Positions 25,401-36,100 of a DNA stretch of 43,692 nt are shown here, piece by piece. The position numbers were made by a program, and so were the translations under genes. Below the pieces are notes generated by a model. The model saw nothing but the letters and a program-made list of their open reading frames with translations, was not told the origin of the DNA and did not search any database. Positions within the stretch are counted from its first letter, which is position 1. Each line of letters begins with the position of its first letter. The DNA is from Firmicutes bacterium UBA5766. GTDB lineage: Bacteria; Bacillota; Desulfotomaculia; Desulfotomaculales; Nap2-2B. Where the stretch lies: NCBI GenBank assembly GCA_002418775.1, contig DIEU01000062.1, positions 1-43,692 on the forward strand, read 5' to 3'.

Positions 25401-28400
25401 AAGAATAAGCATGCGGTTTTTACAGTTAAAAAAAGCGAATCAATCACTTACAGCTATGAACGCCATACGGAAGATCCCCGGATAGAGCACAGCCTCAATC
25501 TAAAAATAGATGCTTACGGCAATGTTCTGGAATCTGCCGCAATAGTATACCCCCGCTTGTTGGCAGACGATTTTCTTCCTTCAGAAACCCGGAACGCTCA
25601 AAATAAAACAACGATAACTTACACGATAAATGATTTTACCAATGATGCCATAAATGATGAGCATTATCGCCTCCGCCTTCCCTCAGGAACCAGAACTTAT
25701 GAACTTAAGGGGGTTGCTAAAACCGGCCCTTACTATAGGCGATCAGATTTTGACAATATTTTATCTGCAGCCGTAGAAGTACCTTACCACCTAACGGATG
25801 TCGAACCTGACCCGGGATATACCCAGAAGAGATTAATTGAGCATATACGCACAATTTACCTGGGGAACGACCTTACAACTCCCTTACCTCTGAGCCAACT
25901 AGAGTCAAAAGCGTTTAAGCTTGAAAGCTATCAACTGGCTTACTCTCCTTCTTTGATATCTGATATTTTCGGGACCAGGGTAAACGACGCCCTGATGCTG
26001 GAAGGAAAGTTCACGCATAGCGAGGGGGACGAAAACTGGTGGATTCGTTCCGGGACTACTCTTTATATTAACGAGGGGGAAACATCAGCCGATGCGCGGG
26101 ACCGTTTTTATGTTCCTGTATCTTATATTGATCCTTATGGCGCCCGAACAAAAGTAACATATGACGATAAATATCATCTGTATGTACGAGAAGTGGAAGA
26201 TGCCCTGGGCAGTAAATCCTCAATTGATCTTTTTAATTTCCGAGCCCTGTCTCCACAGCGGATAAGAGATATAAACGACAATATCTCAGAAGCTGTTGCC
26301 GATGAACTGGGCCTTGTTAAAGCTACGGCTTTATTCGGGAAAGGAAATGAAGCGGATGATTTGTCGGGAATTTCAGAGTTTGAAACTGCGGCAGACACTT
26401 CAAACGCAGTTGAATTTCTCAATGCTCCGGCTTCAGAACAGTTGATCGGCGCAGCCAAAGAATTGCTGCAGAAAGCAACGCTGCGTTTTATTTATGACCT
26501 TGACGCATACCAAACAAACGGAGAACCGGTTGTTGCGGCTTCTATAGCACGGGAAGAGCATTTTCAGAAAAACCCTGATTCGCCTGTGCAGATAACTTTG
26601 GAATACTCCAATGGAATAGGACAAGTAGCGCTGAAAAAGGTACAGGCAGAACCCGGCACGGCCAAAAAGGTCTGCATTGATGCCGACAACACCTATACTC
26701 TCCTGGAAGTAGATACGTCCGCTCTTGTGCCCGGTCAGCTGCGCTGGATTGGCAGCGGCAGGGCAGTGCTTAATAATAAAGGTAAAACCGTTAAAAAATA
26801 CGAACCCTACTTTTCCGTAACACACAGGTATGAAAATCTAAAAGAGCTTGTAGAAACCGGTGTCACACCGGTATTGTACTATGATGCCCTCGGACGTTTA
26901 ATTAAAACGGCTATGCCTGACGGTACGTTCAGCAAGGTTGAATTTGATTCGTGGAAACAGGTTGTTTATGACCGCAATGATACTGTATTGGAAACAGCCT
27001 GGTACAATAATCGTACCAACCGGCTCATTGACGCCGAACTTACAGCGGAAGGCAAAGATCCCGGCAGGGAAAAGGCGGCCGCCGATCAAGCGGCGCGGCA
27101 TTCTGACACCCCTGCTTTATTATATTTCGATTCTTTGGGAAGACCGGTTTTATCTGTGGAACATAATAGGCATCCGGAAACAGCGGCTGACGAATTTTAT
27201 TACACAAAGGCGGATTTGGACACGGGAGGCAGCCTGCGCAGTATAACAGACGCCCGCGGCAATGTAGTGGCGAAATATAAATATGATATGTTGGGCAATA
27301 AGGTTTATCAGCAAAGCATGGATTCGGGACAAAGGTGGCTGCTCGTCAATATACTGGGCCAGCCGCTGCGCACATGGGATGAGCGGAGTTTTGAGTTCCG
27401 ATATTCCTATGACATTATGCGCCGTCCGCTTCAAAATACAGTGTTGGGCGGAGACGGCGCCATACCTCTTGACAATGTATTTGAAAGGATTTTCTATGGG
27501 GAAGCGGAACCCGATTCCAAACTAAAAAACCTTAGAGGTAAAATTGTACGCCATTTTGATACCGCCGGCCTTGTAGAAACCCCGGAATTTGACTTCAAAG
27601 GAAATCCAAAATTAACAATCAGAACACTGTTTAAAAATTATAAAACTGAAGTTAACTGGACTGACGACCATTTAACTGCAGACCTTGAACCGGCAAAATT
27701 TAACTTCAGTTCGAAAACCGATGCCCTCGGCAGAATTACCAGACAAATAAAACCCGACAGCAGCATTATTATTTTTTCTTACAATGATACAGGGCTTCTT
27801 AAAGGAGAAACCGTAGTTCATCCAGATGCGTCCATTACCACAACCTATATAAAAAATATCGAGTATAATGAAAAAGGTCAGCGCCAAAAAGTCATTTACG
27901 GAAATGATGTAGTCACCAAATATTACTATGATAAAAATACTTTCAGGCTTAGACGCTTAGAATCCAAAAGAAGTAACGGCGACCAGCTGCAGGATTGGTA
28001 TTATACCTATGATCCGGTTGGCAACATCACCCATATTGAAGATAAAAATATCCCGGCAGTTTTCTTTGATAATCATAAAATAACCGGCATATCCAGCTAT
28101 ATTTACGATGCCCTCTACCGTCTGGTTGAAGCCTCCGGCAGGGAGAACGATGCGGCTCTTGCTTTGGACAGCAATGATAACTGGCATGATCAACATTTTT
28201 CAGCCTGTTTCAACCCCGACGATCCCATGGTTATGCGCAACTACAGTCAGAATTTCCAATATGATGAAGCGGGTAACATTATGCAGATCCGGCATCTGGC
28301 TGCCGGTAACAACTGGACCAGAAACTACAGCTGCGAGACAGACACCAACCGCTTAATCAGCACACAGATCGGAACGAATAATTATCAATATTCTTATCAC

Positions 28401-30149
28401 CCGCAGCATGGTTATATGACCGCGATGCCTCACCTGGAAGAAGTAGGCTGGAACTTTAAGGAGGAAGTCGTCAGAACCGTTCGCCAGAGACTTACAGATG
28501 ACGGGACACCGGAAACAACCTATTACCAGTATGACAACCAAGGGCAGCGCCTGCGTAAAATTACGGAAAAACACGCCGGCGCCGGTCTTACGCCTGAACG
28601 TAAAGAAGAACGGGTTTACCTGGCCGGTTATGAATTCTACCAGAAATACAGCGGTAATAATGCAGGGCTGGAACGGACCAGCCTGAGTCTTATGGACGAA
28701 CAGCATCTTTATGTAATTATAGAGACACGCAACGATGTGGATGACGGCACAGAAAAACATCTGGTACGCTATCAACTGTCCAACCATATTGGTTCAATTG
28801 GTTTGGAAATTGACGGCACAAGCGAAGCCAGGGTAATATCCTATGAGGAATACCATCCCTTTGGCGCCACTGCCTTCCAGGCTAAAAACACAGCAATTAA
28901 ATCTGCCGCCAAGCGCTACCGTTATACAGGCAGGGAGCGCGATGAAGAAAGCGGCCTGGAGTATCACAGCGCCAGGTACTACATACCGTGGCTCGGCAGA
29001 TGGATAAGTGCGGATCCGCTGGGGATTAAGGATGGTTTGAACGTATTCCGGTATGTTGAAAATAATCCACTTCGCAATAATGACCCCGGCGGTTTATGTA
29101 CATGTGATCCGGAAATACAATCATGTATGCCTCTTTTATGGGAGGAAGAACTGGAATCAAATTGCGTCTGCGAGTCTCCCGAAACTTATACTCCTGCCCC
29201 TCAGCAAGAATACACAGAGGAGCCGGTTTCTTTAGAATATGAAACTGAGGAGACAGAATGCCGCGCTCTTGTATCAACTCCTGCTCCACCTCAACCTGAA
29301 TATTTTGAGATATGTGCTCCGGCATTAGAAACCTCATCCTCCGAAGATTCTGATTGGGAACTGTTTGATAATCCGATTTGGAATGCTACTACAAATAATG
29401 CAGTCAGCGGCGCTACAGGACTATTCGAAAATGTAAATCCGATTACTATAAACATGCCTAATTTTGGGAATACCGCAATCAGATTGGGGGGAACGAGGGG
29501 ATGGGATGCTATGCTGCGCGCCATATCGGCGCCGGCCTCAAGGCTTCCTGGAGTATTTGGCCCATCTGGCTCCATCGTAGGCAGCCGGCTGCCCATGGGA
29601 ATGAGCAGGGCAAGCGCAGTATTGGCTCCATTGGGAGTAATCAGCAATGCGATTAGCTTTGAAGACGCCATTTCCAGGCAAGGTCCGGTTTTGGAAAGAG
29701 GAGGAGATGCAGTGAGCAGCGCTCTGGGCTTTTTCTCTTCTGGGGTCGGGACTGTTGCTTTGGCAGGCGCAGGATTGGAATTTGCCGGCGCTACTACCGT
29801 TGGTGGAGCGTTGACGACCGGCGCCGCCGCCCTGGGCCCTGCCGCTGCTGTTGCAGGTTCCGGCGCCGCCGGTTATGCAATAGGCCGGTTAGCGGATGAA
29901 GGTGTAGGCGGATTAATGAATATTACGGGAGCGAGCGATGCTATAGACAGTTGGAGGGGGATTACCCGGCCTTCAGGGCAGCATGGGGATTACAGCATCA
30001 GCGGCTTAGGCGCAGAAGGCGCAACGGCTCTTGATCAAGGCGCCGTATCGGTATTGCGAAGCGCCGGTGTGCTAGATGAATCCAGGCCTGCATATACTCA
30101 AACCCTGGGCTGGTGGCTTGCCGACCACCTGCCTTCATGGATGCAATAG
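22479..30149 (+). CDS. Fused TcB-TcC toxin-complex protein (SpvB/TcdB/RHS)
   Basis: A 2556-residue fusion of the B and C components of a Tc toxin. The N-terminal SpvB region (about 30-330) has INLPKGGGAIRGIDEKF and LTYNSGAGNGIFGLGWSL. FG-GAP/VCBS-like repeats at about 530-690 (LNGDGMPEILI, MSGDGLTDLV, IDDSGTTDIVY) match the TcB beta-propeller that docks on TcA. RHS repeats run from about 1465 (YDALGRL, YDMLGN) to the RHS-core YRYTGRERDEESGLEYHSARYY at about 2148, closing with NNDPGGL at about 2200-2205, where TcC proteins cut themselves. The last 350 residues are a unique effector-like tail. No signal peptide or membrane helix at the N-terminus. Start could be ATG 22479 or 22488 (GGTGA upstream). 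It would enclose the effector in a hollow cocoon and pass it into the TcA channel. BC fusions are less common than separate genes. Confidence 0.93.
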   Translation: MVTMSQENEKQESFSKFLRTDGGKTKSNAIEIPSINLPKGGGAIRGIDEKFSVNAVNGTVSFSLDLPFSPARGSAPALSLTYNSGAGNGIFGLGWSLNLPSIKRKTEQELPRYLDDCDSDTFLFCGGEDLVPEFKRDSEDNFVLDPEGNYEINEKDSSDGLFKIRFYKPRIEGQFARIERWSGKTSSELKWRVITKDNVITLFGWSLDSRIADPRDENKVFEWLPEFVFDDRGNCSQYLYLKENELGMDLTQLCSRNRFESGKITYTNLYLHKVLYGNKSPYLQFNDPFPAESGYMFQTVFDYGGHAFDPPCVKSNDWLFRTDPFSFYKAGFEIRTTRICQRVLLFHYFDELPGGSALVKSLSFEYNHDSVGEISLLKSVITSGYIKKADGTYTCKQLPALELDYQKHAWNSSVSAVPAEQLAHVPSGLAEPNYQFADLFNEGLSGILSEQAQGWYYKHNLGQGNFEQARLVSPRPSFSGLGGQTSLLDLGADGEKQLVSFNDGIKGFFELNKDRDLQSFQAFKYFPNVDMQDPNMRLLDLNGDGMPEILIAEDNIFMWFESEGRNGFKQACRTAQFFDEEEGPRILFSEPHQSIFLADMSGDGLTDLVRIRNGEVCYWPNLGYGKFGAKVNMDCAPVFDFPDQFNSKLIHLADIDDSGTTDIVYTGKNRIGCWMNKSGNAWSTTPFFIDLLPEVNSQTKITVVDFLGSGLPCIVWSSALEKDTHAPLQYVDLMSGRKPFLLAQYKNNMGKEVTLEYTPSTQFYIEDKKAGTQWVTHLHFPVHCLSRSETKDIVSGYRFVTSYRYHHGYYDHAEKEFRGFGMAEKTDTEYFEHWKKGSFSNVVDKELHQEPVLTKNWFHTGAFLDEVKILNQFEHEYWYEEMSRQGFSAVNYELSLPEARIIAAPGINSIDLEHLSAEERREAIRACKGMALRSEVFAKDAPLSGASPEQRRRELTPFSAAASNCVIELLQPKGKNKHAVFTVKKSESITYSYERHTEDPRIEHSLNLKIDAYGNVLESAAIVYPRLLADDFLPSETRNAQNKTTITYTINDFTNDAINDEHYRLRLPSGTRTYELKGVAKTGPYYRRSDFDNILSAAVEVPYHLTDVEPDPGYTQKRLIEHIRTIYLGNDLTTPLPLSQLESKAFKLESYQLAYSPSLISDIFGTRVNDALMLEGKFTHSEGDENWWIRSGTTLYINEGETSADARDRFYVPVSYIDPYGARTKVTYDDKYHLYVREVEDALGSKSSIDLFNFRALSPQRIRDINDNISEAVADELGLVKATALFGKGNEADDLSGISEFETAADTSNAVEFLNAPASEQLIGAAKELLQKATLRFIYDLDAYQTNGEPVVAASIAREEHFQKNPDSPVQITLEYSNGIGQVALKKVQAEPGTAKKVCIDADNTYTLLEVDTSALVPGQLRWIGSGRAVLNNKGKTVKKYEPYFSVTHRYENLKELVETGVTPVLYYDALGRLIKTAMPDGTFSKVEFDSWKQVVYDRNDTVLETAWYNNRTNRLIDAELTAEGKDPGREKAAADQAARHSDTPALLYFDSLGRPVLSVEHNRHPETAADEFYYTKADLDTGGSLRSITDARGNVVAKYKYDMLGNKVYQQSMDSGQRWLLVNILGQPLRTWDERSFEFRYSYDIMRRPLQNTVLGGDGAIPLDNVFERIFYGEAEPDSKLKNLRGKIVRHFDTAGLVETPEFDFKGNPKLTIRTLFKNYKTEVNWTDDHLTADLEPAKFNFSSKTDALGRITRQIKPDSSIIIFSYNDTGLLKGETVVHPDASITTTYIKNIEYNEKGQRQKVIYGNDVVTKYYYDKNTFRLRRLESKRSNGDQLQDWYYTYDPVGNITHIEDKNIPAVFFDNHKITGISSYIYDALYRLVEASGRENDAALALDSNDNWHDQHFSACFNPDDPMVMRNYSQNFQYDEAGNIMQIRHLAAGNNWTRNYSCETDTNRLISTQIGTNNYQYSYHPQHGYMTAMPHLEEVGWNFKEEVVRTVRQRLTDDGTPETTYYQYDNQGQRLRKITEKHAGAGLTPERKEERVYLAGYEFYQKYSGNNAGLERTSLSLMDEQHLYVIIETRNDVDDGTEKHLVRYQLSNHIGSIGLEIDGTSEARVISYEEYHPFGATAFQAKNTAIKSAAKRYRYTGRERDEESGLEYHSARYYIPWLGRWISADPLGIKDGLNVFRYVENNPLRNNDPGGLCTCDPEIQSCMPLLWEEELESNCVCESPETYTPAPQQEYTEEPVSLEYETEETECRALVSTPAPPQPEYFEICAPALETSSSEDSDWELFDNPIWNATTNNAVSGATGLFENVNPITINMPNFGNTAIRLGGTRGWDAMLRAISAPASRLPGVFGPSGSIVGSRLPMGMSRASAVLAPLGVISNAISFEDAISRQGPVLERGGDAVSSALGFFSSGVGTVALAGAGLEFAGATTVGGALTTGAAALGPAAAVAGSGAAGYAIGRLADEGVGGLMNITGASDAIDSWRGITRPSGQHGDYSISGLGAEGATALDQGAVSVLRSAGVLDESRPAYTQTLGWWLADHLPSWMQ

Positions 30150-30191
30150 GCAGTTTAGTTTGGATAGTCTAAGAAAAAGGGGAGGTACTAA

Positions 30192-33100
30192 ATGTCAAAA
30201 GCGTTTGGAAGAATAACCGATAAGCGCAACAAACCTTTGGCTAATCTGACAGTTTGTGTTTATGACCGCGATATGCGTTCGGAGGAGTTGCTGGGTGAAT
30301 CCGTAACCGATAAAAAAGGGAAATACGAGATTACATGGAAAAGCAGCCGGCCGGACGATATAACCGTCAAAGTATTCACAAAGACAAAGAAAAATCTGCT
30401 GTTCTCTTCAGGGTTGGATATTGTAAGATTTAACGCTTCAGACAGAGAAGAGATCAATATTATTATTGAAAAAGATATTAAACCCGAGGCAGCGGATTAT
30501 GATTCTGTTTTAGAAGAAATTAATGCAGTCGTTAGACGGGTTCCTCTTACTGAATTACAGGAAAATGAGCAGCACCGTGATATAACTTTCCTTTCCAGGA
30601 AAACCGGCCTGCCTGCTGAAAATATAGAGCGCCTTGTTATTGCCCACCGCCTGCAGGCCGCATCGAAGATTGACGCCGATTTTTTCTATGCCCTCCTGCG
30701 CAAAGACACTTTTTTGAAAAGCAGCGCATCCGGGTCTTTCCTTGTCAGGTTCAATGCAGATGTAAATGCGGAGATCCTGCCTCTTCTCTATGACTTCGCC
30801 CTAGTTGACTGGAAAACAGTTAAACAGGACGTAGATACTGCCGTGAAGGAAATGATCGTTTCCTCCAATGCGAAAAAAGAATGCAAAAATAATTATACCA
30901 AACTGCAGAAATACAAGGATAAGGCTTCCGTCTATTATCAAAATGAACGCCCGCAAAAAATTATCGGGCTGATCAGCAATTTTGTCCTGGAAGATAAAAT
31001 ATCAGCCGTGGAAAAGCTGTTCACAGAAAATAAGGACGATCTAAGCGCTTTCTTGAAATCAATGTCTGATAATAAAGTGTATCCGGATGCCGAAGCAGCG
31101 GGTGTATCGGAAATATCGGTTATGCTCGGTGAGTTATTTGGTTTTGAAAAAACGATTATCTCTGAAGTCAAAGAATCACTGAAAATTAAGGAAAAGGAAG
31201 ATATCCGGAAACTGGCTTACTTGAATAAAGAAGGCTGGCAGGATGTACTTACCAAGACAGCAGATAAAATTAATTTGGCCGGCAAACCACTGAATAAAAA
31301 AGTTATCAGCATACAGGCTTCTTCACTGGCGCGAAAAATGGAGAAACTGTATCCTACGGCTGCGTTTTCCGCTCAATTAGGACGTGAGAAAAAGTCTTTA
31401 TACAAAAATCAAAAAGCAATCGCAGACTTTTTAACAGAACATGAAGATTTCGATTTACAAAGCCATAACCTTGATCTTTTTCTGAAAGAGAAGCAATTAA
31501 CTTCGGAAACAGATTCATCTATGCGGGAAGAATTAAAAACTATGCAGCGTGTTTTTAAATTAGTCCCTCACTATGGTAAAACCAACGCCCTGCTGGAAAA
31601 CAACGTCCGATCGGCATACAGAATAACAGCCCTGGGTAAGACCAGGTTCCTGAAAGAGGTTGCGCCCAAAGCCGGAATAAAGGAAAAAGAAGCCAAAGCC
31701 ATCTACCGGAAGGCTGAGCAGACTACTGTAGCTTCCATGCTGATTGCCGGCAACATGCAGGATATGATGCGGGCCATGGACGTACCGGCCTTGCAAAAAA
31801 AGAAACTTCCCCAAAAGCTCGAAGCGGTAAGTCAGGATTTCCCCAACCTGAAGTCGCTTTTTAAACTTAAAGACTGCTTTGCCTGTGAGCATGGACGTTC
31901 CGTACTCAGTCCCGCCGCTTACCTGGTGGAGATTCTGGAGTTTCTTGACAATAGAATCGTAACAGACCTAACCACCACGCCGAAAAACCGCAACCGCCTG
32001 GCGAAGGAAATACTGTTCGAACGCCGCCCTGATTTGGGAGATATAGATTTGGGGGTGGAAAATGCTGAAACACCTGTGCCTTATATTGATCTGGTTTGTG
32101 AACAATTAGAAGAAGCCATTATTCCGGATACAGGAATTACCTACAGCGGGGTCCTCTCCGACGGGCCCATCCCTGACGCCGGAACGGTTTCTGCCGATCT
32201 CTTGGCCGCCTGTAAAGCGGCTGATATTCCCCTTACGGAAAACGCACAGCTTTTTGATACGGAAATATCTGATCCTCCCCCGGCTGTTTTACCACCAATC
32301 GTAAAATATCTTCGTGATGACAAAGCCGTTTGCAAACTTACCGATCTTGGCGGGGGCAGCTGGCGTGTGAAACGTTTAAGACAAACATACTCCACTGCCG
32401 GGGAACTTGATGCTGCGCCGGAGTATGTGAACGGCCAGGTTTATCAAGAATTGGCCGGCGCAAAGTTTGCTTTCCAACTTCCTTTCGATTTGAACCATGT
32501 CGAGGCCAAGGCTTATTTTTCCCGTTTTAATATTTCCCGCGCCGAATTAATGTCTGCTTTCCAGGTTTCCGGCAGCCCGGCTGACAGCGGCATTGCGGCG
32601 GAAATACTGGGGCTGACCGACGAAGAGCGTGATCTAATCACCAATCCCCGCCCGCAGATCAGCAATCAGGAGTTGTACTGGAATACTCCTTCACACTGGG
32701 ATACAGATCCCGTTGTTTATGGCGGCATCTTGGAGTACATGAAAAGACTGGACCATTTCCTGGACAAAACCGGCCTTACTTATAATGAGCTGGTCTTACT
32801 GCTCTGTCTCAACTTTATTGACCCGGAGCAGAAGCTTTTCATATTACACAATTATGACGATTCTTCCGCCGCAAACCCTGTGCTTTCCAGTGATCTTACT
32901 AAAAAAGAAATAGCTAATCTTGATATCGCAGCGCTGGATAGAATACACCGGTTCCTTAGATTGCAGAAAAAGACAGGGCTGAAATTAGAGGTCCTTGATC
33001 AGATAATTTGTCAGCACAGCACTGATCAAAACCATCTCGGTGACTGTCTGATACGCATGGCGGCATTAACTCAAATTACTGAAGAAACAGGAATTAAGCA

Positions 33101-36100
33101 GGATGAGCTGGCCGGTTTTTACAGTGAACTACCCCATCGCTTCTTCGACTTTGATAATGCGCCCAAACCTCTTTATTACCAGGTATTTTTGAATAAAGCC
33201 AAGACCGGTTTTATCGATGAACGCTTACTGCCCGAAATAACAGACAGCGGTTCTGAGCTTTTAGAAAACTGCCTGACCAGTATTGCGGTTTGCCTGCAAA
33301 TTTCGGAAAAAGATTTAACTGTTTTATGCAAAATCTTACCGGACGGGCATGTGACCTTTGCCAATCTCAGTTACCTGTTTGCAGCTTCACGGTTAATGGG
33401 CAAACTGAAGATTAAAGCTGAAGATTTTATTATTCTGGTTCAATTAACAGGGATTAATATACAGGAGGCGCCTCAAAAGACGCTTGATTTTGTGAAAGCA
33501 GTACGAATCTTTCAGGCTTCTCCAATAAAAGCCGCCGATCTGCAGTTTATGCTCAGGCATGATGCCTCCAATTTGCTTGACCGGGAAATAAAAGATGAAA
33601 AAATACAAATAGTACTGGAAAAACTACAAAAAGAATTCCAGAGGGCTTTTTCAGGCAATAAATCTCCTTTCAATCCTGATTTATCCGCCGATGATCAAAA
33701 AGAAAGCTTGCAGGCGCTATTGTCCCAACTACCCAAATACAGTGAAGACTATCCGGAAAATCCGGGGCTGAGTGAAGCGGATGTTCAAAACATGATGGGC
33801 TTTATTGACCGGCAATGGGAGCCGGCTTCAGCCGCCAAATTGATGATTACAGGCAAACTTGGGCCATTCCTGGATGCAGGTTTCATAGGCAGCATTTTAA
33901 CCTGCATAGATTCCCTGGAGGCAGCTTCTGATGCTGTCTTGGAAACAGAGCGGAATGCCCTACTGCAGGCTTTTATGGAGGCCCTAACGGCTTACCGGTA
34001 TGCAGCGGATAAAAAAACCATACTCTCCGAGCAGCTTGCCGCCACCTTCAAGGCGGATACCGAATGTATAAATACTCTCCTGAAATATGGAAAACTGAAG
34101 CAGGCTGCGCCCGGAAACGACCTATTAAGCGAAGTCTTGTCCTCTGATGCTATAATCGATACCGACAATACCCACTCCATACCGGTCCTGCCTTCCTTGG
34201 ACGCCGCCGCATTCCCGAAGCAGTTCCAGTCCCTGCGTCTGCTGCATAAACTGCTTCCCTTGGTTAACGCTTTAGAATTGGAAAATGACGAACTGGAGTG
34301 GTACTTAAACCATAACGCCGATTTGGGATGGATAGAATTGGACGCTATTCCCTGCCAAACCGGGCAGGCACCTATTGATTATCAAAAGTACGCTGATTTT
34401 ACCCAATTCCTTTCCCTGGCTCAAACACTCACTCCTGTACCTAACCCCGCCGATGCGGAAAATCCCGTTACTTTCTTCAATGTATTGGAGCTTCTCCTGC
34501 CCGGCAGCACAGTTACAAAGGAAGAGTACCTGGAAAAGTTTGCTTTGCTAATCGGTTATGATAAAGAAAATGTAACAGCGGCAGCCAAACACCTCTGTCC
34601 CGTCTTCAGTCTGGAGTATTATCGCCATGTCCAAAACTGGACAGCGATAACCAAATGCCTGGAATACTTACGGAAGTTGGGATGCGTCATGGAACAGGTT
34701 GCCGCTTTGATTGACCCGGTTCTGAGCGCGGAGGAAACCAAACAACTGCGTACATCCCTCAAATCCCGCTATGATGAGGACACCTGGCTCAGTACACTCA
34801 AGGAAATAATGGACTCAATCCGCCCGCAAAAAAGAAATGCCTTGATAGCCTACCTGCTGGCCGTCAATCCCGAATTTAAAGATACCAATGATTTATATGA
34901 CCACTTCTTGATAGATGTAGAGATGGAAGCGGGTATGCCATCGTCCAGGATTGTACAGTCACATGGCGCCGTTCAGCTTTTTGTGCAGCGCTGCCTGATG
35001 GGACTTGAACCTAAAGCGGCGGCAAATGTGGAAGATGACCCGGGCTGGGAACAGTGGAAATGGATGAAAAATTACCGTGTCTGGGAAGCCAACCGAAAAG
35101 TGTTCCTCTATCCCGAAAACTGGATTGAAGCAGAACTTAGAGATGATAAATCTTTCTTATTTACTGAAATGGAAAATGAGCTGCAGCAAAATGAGCTCAC
35201 AGATTACAATGCGGAACAAGCCCTGATCAGATACCTGGAAAAGCTGGACAATATATCTTTCCTTGAAGTTGTGGCTGCATGGTACCAGGTGGATATAAAG
35301 ACTATGCATGTCTTTGCCAGGACCAAAGGCGGTGATCCGGCGCTCTATTATTACCGCAGATTCGAGCAGGAACGATACTGGACACCATGGGAAAAAGTGG
35401 AACTGGATATTACCGGCAACCACCTTTTGGCCTTTATGCGCAATCACCGTTTATGCCTGGCCTGGCCGATGTTCTCCGAGGAACCTGAACCGCAGCCGAA
35501 ATACACTCTGCCCAATCAGAGTACAACGGATCCGCAGCCTGTAGACAAGCCGAAGCGTAAACTCAAGGTTCAGTTGGCCATCAGTGAATTCGCCAATCAA
35601 AAATGGCAGCCGAAAAAAATATCAGCGGACGCCATCATGACGCCGCAGGATTATTATACTTCTGAAGATATACCCAGAGAGAATTTCAAGCTTTTTTACA
35701 ATGAGTTTGCGCAGCAAATTGTTATTTATAACACAATTAAATCAGAAGAGTTCGATAATGAAGTGCTGGCAGGCGCCTTTAACCTTACAGGCTGCAAAGG
35801 GTATCCCGAACTGGCTGATTTTATCCCTGCGGCCACTCCGTTAACCTTCGATTTTCTTCCCAAGTTTCCGGATACCAAATTAATTAACCAGCGTTATATA
35901 GAGACGGAAAACGTTGAAAACGACTTGGCTGTTTTAGGTGAACATTCAATATTGGCCGGCAAACAAATAGACGAATTGTTATTACAGACTCCGGGGATAT
36001 TCAGACTAACATACCCGCACCAGTTGACTATAATTGATATTCTGGCTTTCACCTGGCCTTTTTTAATTAATTATGCCAATATGGAAAAAAACACAGCCAG

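Noticed and set aside
26433..28787. Antisense open frames of 79-144 codons inside the TcB-TcC gene
   Set aside because: They have no ribosome sites or recognisable domains and are explained by the codon composition of the sense gene.
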